Part shown: positions 33,792 to 45,031 of the stretch, piece after piece
Layout: every line of letters starts with the position of its first letter
How positions within the stretch are numbered: position 1 is the stretch's first letter
Origin: Acanthacorydalis orientalis
Taxonomy: Eukaryota; Arthropoda; Insecta; Megaloptera; Corydalidae
Direction of reading: 5' to 3'
DNA length: 64,000 bases
Assembly (NCBI GenBank): GCA_034766995.1
Contig: CM068313.1
Span: 53,662,275-53,726,274, forward strand
Made by a program: the position numbers and the translations under genes
The notes under the pieces: model-generated
Database searches by the model: none
Seen by the model: only the letters and a program-made list of their open reading frames with translations
Told to the model about the DNA's origin: nothing

Positions 33792-34700
33792 TCAGGTTGG
33801 TAAGAAAATAATTGCGGTTTTTGTTTCCTGAATTCTAACCTTATTTTTTTAATGAAAGTGTTACTTTATCGTGTTTATGTTAATATCAATTTAAAGTGCA
33901 TTTTTCGGTCTGTATTTTGGTAACATCGAGTTTGATTTCAAATTGGGCTATTGAATTAAAGATGGAAAAGAAGAAAATAAGAGATGGTTAGAAACTAGAC
34001 ACTAGTTTTAAATTAAACGACACTTTTGGTGTGGGTACTGTTATCAGTAGTACATCGGACGTTTCAGATGCAGTATCCTTTATTATACCAGAAAGCGGTC
34101 TGTGGAATAGCTGGACAAAAATGAAGCCCTAAAGCATTTCTCGTAACCGAAATTACATCAAAAGAAAATTATTCTGCATGTTTGTTTGTCTGCGCTCGGT
34201 ATAATTCACTACACTTTTTTGAATCCTATCAAAACTATTACAACTGAGAGTTATTGTCAAGAAATCGACAAAATGCACCAAGAACTGCGACGTTTGGTCC
34301 CGGTACTGGTCAATCGAAATGGTCAAATCCTGCTACATGACAATGCACGACCACACGTCGCACGATTGACCGTCAAAATGTTGAATAAATTGGGCTACGA
34401 AATATTGCCTCATCCACCTTACACACGAAACATCCCCCAACACATTATCACTTGTTTAAACATTTCGACATCTTCTTACAGAGTAAGGTATTCAACAACA
34501 AAGCGTTTTCCGAAAATTCATTTCGAGAATTTATCAAGTCCGGAATTTCGCACACCTGGAATAAATATACTTGTAATTTATTGGCAAAAATGTTTCAATT
34601 CTAATGGTGCTTATTTCGATTAATAAATTTAATTATTAGCTGAGGAAAATGTATATGAATTTGAAGGTCACAGATCGCAATTATTTTTCTACCAACGTAA
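33792..34700 (+). mobile_element. mariner family A, internally deleted
   Basis: Ends TCAGGTTGGTAAGAAAATAA and ATTATTTTTCTACCAACGTA with TA on both sides bound 909 bp. About 390 bp between the N-terminal DNA-binding part and the catalytic part are missing. Confidence 0.9.
33962..34623 (+). pseudogene. mariner family A transposase, deleted
   Basis: The N-terminal remnant begins with ATGGAAAAG near 33962. The 145-codon frame at 34186-34623 carries the catalytic C-terminal half: IIHYTFLNPIKTITTESYCQ, LVPVLVNRNGQILLHDNARP with an intact second Asp, and LNKLGYEILPHPPY. Then TRNIPQHIITCLN replaces SPDISPTDYHLFK because of a frame change, so the third Asp is lost. The frame ends with the normal terminal YFD and a stop. 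The first Asp lies in a frame-broken part or the deletion. Inactive. Confidence 0.85.
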
Positions 34701-34869
34701 TATAAAAGAAAATTTAAAATGTGATTAAGTCACTGATGTATTAAGCCATTAATGGAATTAATCAATTACTGATAATTTATTGAACAAATCCATAACTAAA
34801 TAGAAAATTATATAGACGTTGACTTCGTATGTACCTATGAGCACAAACACATTCATACACACACATACA

Positions 34870-34874
<5 letters not shown>

Positions 34875-34960
<86 letters not shown>

Positions 34961-34995
34961 TGTGAGAGAGAGAGAGAAAGAAAGAAAGAGAGAGA
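34875..34995. repeat. (TA)n(GA)n microsatellite
   Basis: TA run to 34958, then degenerate GA repeats. Confidence 0.97.
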
Positions 34996-35357
34996 TAATA
35001 AACGTGTATGAGTGTATGTAAAGATATGTGAATATCTGAAAAAAAACGTTGAAATACTACCTCCTATACTAAAATAAATATTATCGTGAACGTTATCTGC
35101 CCACGTTTCAGTGGTAGCTGTGCTATATAATGGAGTGGCTCTCGATGTGCTGACGTGACTCCCAGTTGTCCCACACCAGAGCACGCTTCGACTTCATGAA
35201 AAACCGTCATGGAACAAAGTTGACTGCTTAGCCTTTGTATAGAGAGAAGTTTTTAATACTACGCTTATTTGCTTAATTTATATAATATTTTGGTAAGAAC
35301 TCTCTGTACTGTTACGAACTTTATATTTTGTTAATTTTGTTTTTACCTATATGAAAA

Positions 35358-35359
<2 letters not shown>
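34996..35359. other. Unassigned sequence
   Basis: No gene recognised; slightly GC-richer at 35085-35215. Confidence 0.4.

Positions 35360-35406
<47 letters not shown>
35360..35406. repeat. (TA)n at a LINE 3' end
   Basis: TA run directly abutting the 3' end of the minus-strand LINE at 35407. Confidence 0.9.
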
Positions 35407-35410
<4 letters not shown>

Positions 35411-35880
35411 TCATCATCAATTTCTGTCAATCCAGTACTGAATGAAGACCTCTGCCATGCTTTTTTATTCTGTATGATTGAATACCTCTCTTTTCCAGTG
35501 GTTTCCAATTAATTTGCTTATCCCTCCAGTTTATTTGTCTCTATCTTCTTGTCTTTTTATATTTTTTGGTTCTCAGTTAATAATTTCTGTCCATCGGTTG
35601 TCTTCTCTTCTTGCAACATGCCTTGCCCATTTCTATTTCAGACTTTACACTCTTGTTATTATATCTGTGACTCCTGTCTGTTTTCGTATCTATTTTATTC
35701 TTTTCCTACCTCTTCTTGTTATTCCTAACATACATTTTTCCATATTTATGTATTGTTTAAAGTTTCTGAATGATTTTGATGTTAAGCAACCATGTTCGCT
35801 ACCCTGGGTAGGGAATAGTAGTATATATTGATCAGATACTATTTTCTTCAAATAGAGTAGGACTGTTGATTTAAATATCG
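35407..35880 (-). mobile_element. RTE-like LINE 3' fragment (copy 1)
   Basis: The sequence from ATAATCATCATCAATTTCTG rightward matches the 3' part of the fragment at 39128 onwards, for example CACTACTGGATGAAAGGCCT versus CAGTACTGAATGAAGACCTC. It represents the C-terminal RT region on the minus strand, frame-broken. The ATCATC end is typical of RTE-clade tails. Confidence 0.65.
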
Positions 35881-36036
35881 AGACGTTTCATCCAAATGAG
35901 CTCCATTCTTAACTCCTTCTATTTATTTTCATTTTATTTCAATTTTCTTCAGACAGAAAAATGCATTGAATAACACTTTTCTTTTGGGATGGTTCATATT
36001 TAGATAAATTTTTCAATTGACATTATCTAATTCATC

Positions 36037-36038
36037 TA

Positions 36039-36074
<36 letters not shown>

Positions 36075-36076
36075 CA
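36037..36076. repeat. (CT)n(TA)n microsatellite
   Basis: CT run then TA run. Confidence 0.95.
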
Positions 36077-36244
36077 TATTATTGTATGATGACTTTTCTT
36101 AAAAGCCCAAGGATAGTCATACTTTCTATAAACTCATCCTTATCTCAGCCAAAGTGTCAGAACTATAAGGTGCGTCAAGGGAACGGGGAAATTTTCAAAA
36201 CGCAATGATTATAGGAATTTTTATTTGTGTATTATTTTGTTTAC

Positions 36245-37060
36245 ATATTCTTAACTGGTTAATGGGGGCATTTTATTTTTTTAAATAACACTAGATGGAT
36301 GAGAACCATTTCATTGCACGCATTCCTGTAATCTCATTTGGAAATTTTCCATTATGTGTCTAAACATGTCTGACGGATGCCTCACAATAGTTTTTTGGAT
36401 TTTTAATTTAAGTTCAGGGATAGCGTTGTACTATTAATATACATCTTGCACTTTAGATAATCCCAAATAAAATAATCATATGCCTTCAAATTTGAGGATC
36501 TTGCTAACCAAACAACATTCCCATTTTTAGAAATGATATTGTTCGGAAAGAGTGCTCTTACATCGATGATGGACACTCAATCGGTATGACTTGTTGCATC
36601 TTCTTACTGGATTCATTTCATGTGTGGAAATCGAATTAATTCTTGCGTCAGGAATGTAATCGTGTTATAATCACATCGTAGATTACACGCTACAGCAACT
36701 CTAACACGGTTAAACATTTTTCTGGTGTTCTCATTTTTATTCTGGGCACTTGATGCTTCAAATTTCACATGGAACCTATTTCTTCAAACTTCTTAACCTA
36801 CAAGTTGATGGTGTGAACAGTCGGTACCTGCTCAAACTTTGAATGTTATGATAATTACGAAGTAACCGTTGGATAGTTGTTACCATTTTTGTAAAATGAT
36901 TTCACAACGAAAGCTCGATATGTACCGGACCACTGCTCCATATAAACTAAATGCCCATGAATAACTAACAATATATCATTTAATTTCAGCTTTTCATTCC
37001 AACGGTAAGTGAACAAGCCTACTTTTAAATTTTCCCACTCCACTGCCGCAGCCATTATGT
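36245..37060 (-). mobile_element. DUF4817-type IS630/Tc1-like transposon remnant
   Basis: On the minus strand, the N-terminal frame (36855-37055) includes QWSGTYRAFVVKSFYKNGNN. It is followed across breaks by FEQVPTVHTINL, KKFEEIGSMKFEASSAQNKN and TRKMFNRVRVAV, a DUF4817-type helix-turn-helix region. The C-terminal part (36290-36560) reads FPNNIISKNGNVVWLARSSN, KAYDYFIWDYLKCKMYINST, then DMFRHIMENFQMRLQEC. The catalytic middle is mostly deleted. Ends are not defined. Confidence 0.65.
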
Positions 37061-37471
37061 TATGTCAACGTTACTGTTTTTAAAGGGAATGACTTTCTAT
37101 TAATTACTTCATGCATTATTATTTTTAAATTATTATGTTACAAACATACGATCATTCACATGTTGATTAATAATATCAAATACAAATAAAACTATGAATT
37201 CAGTTGCTCCAGCATTGTAACAAAATATCTTAAATTATGTATCTAAAAATATCTTAACGAATAGCGATAATGACATAGAGTATTTTCTCAATTATAAAAG
37301 ATAATATTAACCGAACTGTGTAAATCTTTATTTAAGATGTACTTTCATATTAAATCTGTGCTAACTATACGAGAGAAGCTCTGCGTCTCTCAAGTAAAGA
37401 CGTATCCTTATGATATTATTATTTGGTATTTCTTTTTATTCTTTAATTCATTGGTTATTCACTAAAAGAAT
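37061..37471. other. AT-rich intergenic sequence
   Basis: Nothing recognised. Confidence 0.5.
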
Positions 37472-37474
37472 GAC

Positions 37475-37546
<72 letters not shown>

Positions 37547-37552
37547 ATCTAT
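37472..37552. repeat. (TA)n at a LINE 3' end
   Basis: TA run with terminal CTATCTA, ending a few bases from the stop codon side of the LINE ORF at 37560. Confidence 0.95.
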
Positions 37553-37559
37553 ATGCGGT

Positions 37560-38692
37560 TTATAGAGCCTGTCGACGCTTTCCGCTCTTCAATTTTTTCC
37601 TCCATTCCTTTCTATCTTGGCACAGTTGTTCGTCCAAACCTCTCTCCCTGATCAATTTACGGATTCCTTCGTTCCAAGATCTCCGTGGGCGACCTCGCTT
37701 CCGTCGTTCCGGCGGTAAATACTCCATCGCTTGCTTAGGCAGTCTTGTGTCGGTCATTCTCTTGACATGGCCGTACCAGGTGAGTTGTTTCCGCTCAATG
37801 TCCTCAATGATGTTGTCTTCTACGCCCATTAATTGCATGATCCTTTCGTTTCTAATTCGATCTCTTCTTGATATTCGACAGGATCTTCTTAGAGCATCCA
37901 TTTCCATGGCAGCAATTCGTCTTTTATCCTCCTCTGTTGCTGACCATGCCTCCGCTCGATATAAGGCTATACTTTTAACCACTGTTTGGTAAATCTGCCA
38001 TTTCCGTTGTTTTGATATTGTGGGGCTCCACCAAATACTATTTAGTTTCCTAATAGCTCTTCTACCTTGTGCGATTCTTCCTCGTATTTCCGTTGAGTCT
38101 TTGCCTTCCCTATTAAGTTTCACTCCCAAGTAGTTGTAAACCTCACAGGCTGATATTTTTTCATCATTGTCTAATTCTAATTCTGTAGTCGCAGTTCCCC
38201 CTACGCATAGATATTTGGTTTTGCTAATATTCATTTTTAGCCCTCCTTTCTCATATTGTTGTTTGAGCTTCTTAGCCATGTATTCGAGATCTTCCTTATC
38301 CTGCGCTATAAGAACCTGTTCGTCCGCAAATTGCAAGGTATATATTGTGGTTTCATCATTAATAGGAAGGCCCATAGGACTACACTTTCGTTTCCAGTCT
38401 CGTAAAAGATGCTCTACGTAAATCTTAAAAAGGGTTGGGGAAATACAACATCCTTGTCTTAATCCTTTAGTTACGGTAAATCCATTAGATAAATCTTGGC
38501 CGACTTTAATTTTTGTTGTAGATTGGCTGTATAGTTGTTTCACTGCTGCAATCAGGGTGTGGTTTATCTGAGTTTGTTGTAATGCTTCCCAAAGTTTCAC
38601 TGTAGGTATACTATCATATGCCTTAGCTAAATCGATGAATAATAGGTGCAGTTCTCGCCCTGTTGCTATCTTCTTTTCTATGAGCTGTTTGA
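37560..38692 (-). pseudogene. Non-LTR retrotransposon reverse transcriptase, 5'-truncated
   Basis: A 346-codon open frame (37560-38600) encodes the palm-to-C-terminus part of a LINE RT. Motifs in order: TVTKGLRQGCCISPTLFKIY, YTLQFADEQVLIAQDKEDLE (catalytic box FADD reads FADE), GLKMNISKTKYLCVGG, VYNYLGVKLNREGK. Next come the thumb/C-terminal region ERIMQLMGVEDNIIEDIERK, LTWYGHVKRM, and the basic RRKRGRPRRSWNEGIRKL. The frame upstream to 38692 continues in broken form (AFDSIPTV-like, [10 protein letters not shown]). RT copies the element's RNA at the target site. The 5' half with endonuclease is missing, cut at the (TA)n tract from 38695. The long frame implies a fairly recent insertion; the D-to-E change would impair catalysis. 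Clade RTE-like or a near relative. Confidence 0.88.
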
Positions 38693-38694
38693 GG

Positions 38695-38696
38695 CA

Positions 38697-38757
<61 letters not shown>

Positions 38758-38796
38758 TATATCTATATATGTTAATATATATATATATACATGTAT

Positions 38797-38849
<53 letters not shown>

Positions 38850-38906
38850 TATATACATATATATATATATATATATATTCATATATATATATATATATAT
38901 AAATAC

Positions 38907-38961
<55 letters not shown>

Positions 38962-38962
38962 C

Positions 38963-39001
<39 letters not shown>

Positions 39002-39002
39002 G

Positions 39003-39065
<63 letters not shown>

Positions 39066-39078
39066 TATTAACATTTAT

Positions 39079-39127
<49 letters not shown>
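38695..39127. repeat. 430-bp (TA)n array at a LINE junction
   Basis: The longest TA array of the window, with TACA, TTCA and TAGA variants. It separates the 5'-truncated LINE (37560-38692) from the 3' end of the next LINE (39128). All open frames inside are repeat artefacts. Confidence 0.97.
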
Positions 39128-39129
<2 letters not shown>

Positions 39130-40660
39130 CAGTAGCAGTCGCTTCTTTCACTCCACTACTGGATGAAAGGCCTCTTCCATGATTTTCTATTTTGCGCGAT
39201 TTAATGCCACTCTCTTCTACTGATTTCCAATAAAAATTTGAATATCCTTATCTCACCTGTTCATTGGTCTCTTTATTGGCCTTTTTTATATTCCTTGGTT
39301 CGCAGTTTATAATTTCTGTTATCCTTTGATTGTGTACTCTTCTTGCAAAATGCTCCATCCATTTCTATTTTAGACACTTTATACTTCTTATTACAGTTGT
39401 GACTCCTGTCTGTTTTCATATCCATTTTATTCTTTTCCTATGTCTTCTTACTATTCCTGGTATGCATCTTTCCATACTTTTTAGTGTTGTTCGGAGTCTT
39501 TGAATGATTTTGGTGTTAAACACCCATGTTTCGTTGCCGCAAGTAAGGACTGGTAGTATACATTGATCAAATACCTTTTTTCTTCAAACAGAGTGAGATT
39601 GTTGATTTAAATATCGAGATATTTCGTCTAAGTGAGCTTCATCTCATTAGTCTCTTGTTTACTTCTTCAATAAATGATTCATCTTTGTTGATAAACTGGC
39701 GTAGATAGACATACTTCTTCTATTTCTTTTCCTATTATTTCAATTTTCTTCAAGCAGTCAAACGCATTGAATAACACTTTTTTTGCCGTGGTTCGTGTTT
39801 AGACCATTTTTTTTTGACTAACAGCATCTAATTCTTCTATCTTCTTTTGTAGCTCTTCCGGAGTACTTGCAAGGTTGACAATATCATCATCAAACCGGAG
39901 GTGACTTAATCTTTCACCATTTATTTCGATTCCTTTGTCCTTCCAATCGAGCAATTTGAATACTTCTTGAAAGGCTGCAGTAAATAATTTTGGAAAAATT
40001 GCATCTCCCTATATTTTACTTTTCTAGATTTTTATCTTTTTTTCTTTCTGTAGATTTATCGTCAAGATTTCATTCTTGTAGATGTTATCTATCAACTCAA
40101 TATACATGTCCTCTATGCCCTTGGTTCTTCAATACAAATGTGACCGATGATATGGTAATAGAGACGAATGCCTTTTCATAGTCTATAAATCCAAAACATG
40201 CTAGTATTTGGTATTAATTTAATCGGCTAATCACTTCCCTCACTACCTGGATGCGATACATTATACTAAATCCGATTCGAAATACTGCTTGTTCTCTTGT
40301 TTGAGCGAAATCTAGCTACGCTTGTAGACCTTTTGAAATTATTGTTGTAAAGATCTTATAAATTGTAGGTAGTAGACTAAATGACTGGTAGTTTTTCGAA
40401 TCCTCTTTATCTGTATTCTTGTGTAGAACAATTACGGTGGCTTCGTTCTATAAATCTGGAATAATTCTTTTTTCCATACACGATGTGAATATGTCGGTGA
40501 GAACTTTTCATTTTTTTTCTCCTACTAGCTTGAAGATTTCTATAATTAATCCATCATTCCCTGCTATTCTTTCATTTTCATACTCTTCATTGCATTTGAG
40601 ACCTCTTCCGGCAGTACTGGTGAGACATATTAGCTTATAACTTTTCTATCCTTATTTTTT
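39128..40660 (-). mobile_element. RTE-like LINE fragment (copy 2)
   Basis: The minus strand carries a decayed RTE-type RT. Around 39990-39820 it reads GDAIFPKLFTAAFQEVFKLL, DWKDKGIEINGERLSHLRFD, DDIVNLASTPEELQKKIEEL. The usual FADDI catalytic box reads FDDDI. Upstream parts (40000-40660) are recognisable but broken. The 3' end lies at 39128 against the TA array. The 3' 450 bp match the fragment at 35407-35880. Confidence 0.8.
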
Positions 40661-40856
40661 CCATTACATGCACTTTTGTATAGATTAGTGTAAAAATTTT
40701 TTATCCTCATGATTGATTTTTTATTAAATGTTCCACTGCCATTCTCTAATTAGAAAGCAAATATTTGTTCTTTGCCAATCACAAGGCGCTGTTTCATTTT
40801 TCTTTGTTTATTTTCTTTAATAATTTTGTAGATTAGCTTGATCTTGTATTTTCAAA

Positions 40857-40866
40857 TGTATATATA

Positions 40867-40900
<34 letters not shown>

Positions 40901-41049
40901 CATACATGTATATACATACATATATATACATATATATACACACATATACATACATACATATACATACATATACATACATACATATACATACATATACATA
41001 CATATACATACATATACATACATATACATACATGTATATATATATATAT

Positions 41050-41107
<58 letters not shown>
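40857..41107. repeat. (TACATA)n and (TA)n array
   Basis: About 200 bp of TACATACATA-type higher-order repeat, then a pure TA run. Confidence 0.97.
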
Positions 41108-41110
<3 letters not shown>

Positions 41111-41583
41111 TAAAGAATTGAAAAATTATGAAAAAAAACAAAGTTAGTAATTTAAAACTTGGATATGGGTCTCCACTTGGACATAATGAATATTCACGCA
41201 CATTGCCAGCTGTTCATGCGGCACGTCCTTCCTGTTGTTACAATATACATATTTCATTTGCATATTATTAATGGCGTTAATAATTCGTAACTCTTGGTTT
41301 TCAATTCAAAAATCTGTATTTTAATTATCACACAGTGAAAGTTGTCCGTTACTTGTAAAAGAAAAATACAGGAAAAACAAATCAATGCTGTACTTCTTTG
41401 AGAATAATGTATAGGTAACTGATTTTTTTATTATTTTTTTTGGAGAGAAGTATTATTTTCAGGTGTGACTTTTTAACATACACTTGCATAAATGAATAAA
41501 TTTGTTAGAAAGGTTATTTTTATAAAAAACGTGTTTTTAATATGAATTCAAATATAAGCAGTTTAAAACAGAAAATGCATCTA

Positions 41584-41810
41584 TACAGGATGGTCCAAAA
41601 AAACGAATAGGTTTAAGACATTCATATATTTTTTGTTTTGTAATATTTCCATATTTTTATATCCTAAAATATAGTATAAAGATAGAGAATTTTTCCTGGT
41701 TACACATGAAAAATGAAAAATGATGCCCATTTTCGACTTTATAATGTCGAGCTCTTTCTAAGTCATTTTCCAGTACCTCTCTCAGGATTTCTGGACATGA
41801 CACTATTTTA
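41584..41810 (-). mobile_element. DUF4817-type transposon 3' end fragment
   Basis: The minus strand encodes CPEILREVLENDLERARHYK then VENGHHF, the C-terminus of the same transposase type as at 12430-12845. The left edge TACAGGATGGTCCAAAAAAA is probably the terminal repeat. Only the last 40 codons remain. Confidence 0.6.
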
Positions 41811-41900
41811 TTAACTGTAATTTAACTGTAAACTGTATTTTACTACTACATATGTAACATTTGTTTCAACAAAAATAAAAAGTCTTTTAATAAGTTTATC

Positions 41901-41902
<2 letters not shown>

Positions 41903-41947
<45 letters not shown>
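41903..41947. repeat. (TA)n microsatellite
   Basis: TA run. Confidence 0.97.
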
Positions 41948-41954
<7 letters not shown>

Positions 41955-42755
41955 TTGAGGTCACGAGCGGTTGAAGTAAAACTTCCGAGCTGTAAATATA
42001 GAATATTTTTTTTAAATATTTCTTTCCTGGCAAACTCTACTTTACAAGGAAACAATACTCTGTTTATACATTTAGCTTAAATATAAATTTTATGCTATGG
42101 GTTCTGTTAGAGCGACAATTTGAATTTGCCGCCGTGCAATACGCGAGTTGTATTTATTAGATGAATGTACTGAATAAATACTATGTTCAACAATGAGATT
42201 TGAATGTGGCGTGATACATTCATTGTCGAACAGTTCATTGTCATTCGTCCATATACTTTTCCGTTAGTCACTACATTTTTAATTTGTTTCCAGTGTAACA
42301 AAACACACACAGTGTTAATAGACTACAGATATTATTATCTCCACATAACTTTGCCTATATTTAACAGGTTCTGCATCATCATAATTTAAAAATGAAACAA
42401 TTGGCTGATGATAGTTTAAATCAAGGCGACTATAATAAGGAGAACGGACTCTGTCGATTGCCTGTTGTAATCAATTCACGAAAACCGGCAAACGAATGGC
42501 GGCGTTAGTGTCGGTGTTAGGACATGCGCAAAGACCGATGCGCACGATTCTCAGTACCACAATATCTGATAAGAACAGTTGATTCTGAAAAGAAGCGATT
42601 AGTGTCAACTTATTTATTGTTTTTCACGGTGAACTTTGCGAAAAATTGAATCGTAAATAAAAATTATTTAATAAAATCTAAAACGAAACTTCCTCAACTC
42701 CTTACATCTGTTGAATTAAAAAACGTATATTATAAACATGCATTTCGTTAAAATA
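41948..42755. other. Intergenic; CpG-richer patch at 42410-42620
   Basis: A 28-codon plus-strand frame begins ATGGCGGCGTTAGTG at 42497 within a CpG-richer patch (ATGCGCAAAGACCGATGCGC). It could be a first exon or simply promoter sequence. No motif recognised. Confidence 0.35.
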
Positions 42756-42785
42756 ATAAGTCATTTATTCAACAATATTGTGTAA
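42755..42785 (-). terminator. Possible polyadenylation signal of the two-exon candidate
   Basis: On the minus strand, GTTGAATAAATGAC gives AATAAA about 95 bp downstream of the stop at 42864. Confidence 0.4.
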
Positions 42786-42863
42786 ATTTAATTATAGCTC
42801 AATTTTAAGTGAAATTAGTCAAAATTGCATGTGAACAAGAACACAGTAATATAATTCATTCTT

Positions 42864-43215
42864 TTACTGCATTTTTGTTAGTTTTCTGTACCGATACACT
42901 TTTTGCACTTCATCATCCATAATCGCATTGTATTCTTTTAATTGGAGGAAATGATTTTGACATTCCTCTAGCCAAGCATTTCTCAAGTCTGCTTTCTTCT
43001 GCTATAAAAGATATTTTTATAATAATAACAATTCATTTCAAATAATTTTTAAAGCGTCGAAGAATTGTAGATTTTATGTATTTCATAAACATTACGAAAT
43101 TTCTTAACTACAATTGTCAAATTTACAAATTCCAACGATTACTTACCGATGGAAAAGAAAACATTGCTTTTCCTTCTTTTCCTGCACACCCTTTAATGCA
43201 ACAAGTCTTGGCCAT
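42864..43215 (-). CDS. Candidate two-exon gene, small Cys-containing protein (THAP-like start)
   Basis: Exon 1 (43215-43147, 23 codons) reads MAKTCCIKGCAGKEGKAMFS then FPS and ends at a consensus donor GTAAGT (43146-43141). A 145-bp AT-rich intron ends in TTTTATAG or TTTTATAGCAG. Exon 2 (43001-42864) continues in phase: QKKADLRNAWLEECQNHFLQ, LKEYNAIMDDEVQKVYRYRK, LTKMQ and stop, about 68 residues in all. Either acceptor keeps the frame. AATAAA on the minus strand lies about 95 bp beyond the stop. The N-terminal CC..C, the FSFP motif and the position of the intron resemble the first exon of THAP zinc-finger genes. The spacing to the later Cys-x2-His (ECQNH) is shorter than in that domain, so function is open. 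Upstream, 43216-43620 is CpG-richer and may be the promoter. It is not transposon-like. I do not recognise the protein. Confidence 0.5.
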
Positions 43216-43620
43216 TTTCCTGTGCACGGTAAATCATGTACTAACAAAATGAACGTCAACGAGACAATGAGAACTTATAGGTTAGAATACTTCTGTTACG
43301 TGTTTTTCTATGCGCAGTGCGTTCCGCGCAGAAGTCCCCTGGCTGAAACTTGAACGTCACTTTTCGATGCCATCAAACACCGAAGTTCGTTCTCCTTCTT
43401 ATAGCCTCCATGGTTTAAATATATAAAACCGTACACGCACTTGCACACACCGTACTGCATAACATTTCCACCCCACTCCTAAGTGTACCACCAATCCATT
43501 TTTGTCACAAAATTTTGTTTCGCAACGTTTCGACTCGTACCATTGGGACGGTCCCCACTCTTATCCACTTCCGTCACACAATTTTGTTTCACAACAAATC
43601 AACTCGTGCCTACCGTGCCC
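43216..43620 (-). promoter_or_regulatory. CpG-richer upstream region of the two-exon candidate
   Basis: Composition is markedly less AT-rich than the flanks. It holds a TATAAAA-like stretch near 43419-43428 and an imperfect tandem repeat: GTCACAAAATTTTGTTTCGC at 43503 and GTCACACAATTTTGTTTCAC at 43573. Inference: promoter/5' UTR of the minus-strand gene. No start site is proven. Confidence 0.35.
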
Positions 43621-43835
43621 AAAAAAGTTTAACTTCAAAATAATTCCATTGTAAAATTTCTACAAAACATTTTTTTTGTTTTATGAAAACAAAACACGAT
43701 TCAGTTATGAATATCGTGTACACAGAAGTTTTAGAATAAGTATACAATAAGTTTTCTTTCAAGTTTCACTATTTTTACGATTTCATTTAAAATCAAAAAG
43801 TAAATTTCTTTATACAATATCTTTCTTTCATTTAA

Positions 43836-44802
43836 CCCCTTAAGCGTTTATGTCGAAGATGCTCGGTCATGAAAAGATAGCATTTTTTTGTTTAATGACG
43901 AGTATACTCGTCATGTAGAAAAAAAATCGCTTTTACTATTTATTGTAAAATTTAGATAAAACATATACACATTTGTATTTTTAGCACATTTTAGATTATT
44001 TCTAAGCAAGTTTTCTCTTTGTTTCATGAACCTTACGTCTGCTATCTAGAGAAGGTATTATAGGATGTAAAAGAAAAACTTGTGAAGTGAATAATGCTTT
44101 TATTTATTCTCCCAGATGAGTTTTACTGATAGTGATGAGAATATATATTTACATCCAAGAAAATGGAAAAAAGTGATAACACCTGTAACATCTTCTGATG
44201 AAAGAAGTGATGAGGTTGAAGAAGAAAATCAAGATACGGTTTTACATACAAGGACACAGAAAAGAATATCAGTAATTTCAACGTCTTCTGATCAAAGTAG
44301 TGATGAGGATGAAGTACCTAGTGAACCCGAAAAAGAAAATAAAAATTCAAATGTACAATGGAATATTACAGATGAAGAGCGAACACCATTTAAATTTACT
44401 GCTCATCCTGGCCCAAATTTTACTATTCCCCATTCATCAAAAAACAAATGTGTTCTATATGGAAAAAAATTTAGATTATGACTTACTAAATATGATAGTG
44501 AAGCGAACTAAATTATATACTGAGAAATATTTGGAAAGTCGCCTGAATTTGAAACAACATTAAAGATTTAAAAAATGGATGCCAATAAATAGTAATGAAA
44601 TACGATTTGTGAATTACTTGCCAATAAAATTAAAGAAATTAATTCAAAGAAACAAACCAAAAAAATTATCATTTTGTTATAATTTATCTCAATCTTACAG
44701 CAAGTGCATTTACTGTGTTTTCATTGAGTATACTCGTCATTGTCTAGAAATAATTAACCACACCAGTGCACATTTTCAAAATAAAACAAATTGTTTAAGG
44801 GG
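43836..44802 (+). mobile_element. piggyBac element, internally deleted, TTAA target duplication
   Basis: Ends CCCCTTAA (left) and TTAAGGGG (right) are flanked by TTAA at 43832-43835 and 44803-44806, the hallmark of piggyBac. Subterminal repeats are present: ATGACGAGTATACTCGTCAT at 43895-43914 and GAGTATACTCGTCAT at 44726-44740. The element is 967 bp, against about 2.5 kb for a complete one. Confidence 0.92.
44116..44800 (+). pseudogene. piggyBac transposase N-terminal part
   Basis: The frame starts MSFTDSDENIYLHPRKWKKV and continues for 121 codons through a serine/aspartate-rich acidic region with two TSSD(E/Q)xSDE repeats. It reaches NVQWNITDEERTPFKFTAHP and GPNFTIPHSSKNK, the conserved start of the piggyBac DDE domain. 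A +1 frameshift near 44470 moves on to YDLLNMIVKRTKLYTEKYLE. After a further stop, RFKKWMPINSNEIRFVNYLP follows. There the deletion joins it to the right end, so the catalytic aspartates and C-terminal zinc domain are gone. The transposase would normally cut at TTAA sites. It could serve only as a passive substrate. Confidence 0.85.
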
Positions 44803-45031
44803 TTAAAAATTGTTAACACTTAATGAGAGCGAGCTGAGCGAGACGGGGCAGAGTCTTCCAGTGATTGCCAAGTGTGGAGAGAAGGGAGCGTAACCACCTG
44901 CTTTTTAAAGATATTTTTATAATAAAAAAATGATATTACGAGCAATTATTCTCCCCTATATTACTTACATAATGCAATACAGGAAAAAATATCATTAATC
45001 AGATAATGGAATACACTTTGTAAGTAGCAAT

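Noticed and set aside
38623..39135. Long open frames of Ile-Tyr repeats on both strands (also at 13.4, 14.4, 20.0, 24.0, 34.8, 40.8 kb)
   Set aside because: They are translations of (TA)n and TACATA arrays, open in every frame, not genes.
42497..42583. 28-codon frame starting ATGGCGGCG as a first coding exon
   Set aside because: It ends at a stop without a convincing splice donor, and no motif supports it; kept only as a note in the intergenic entry.
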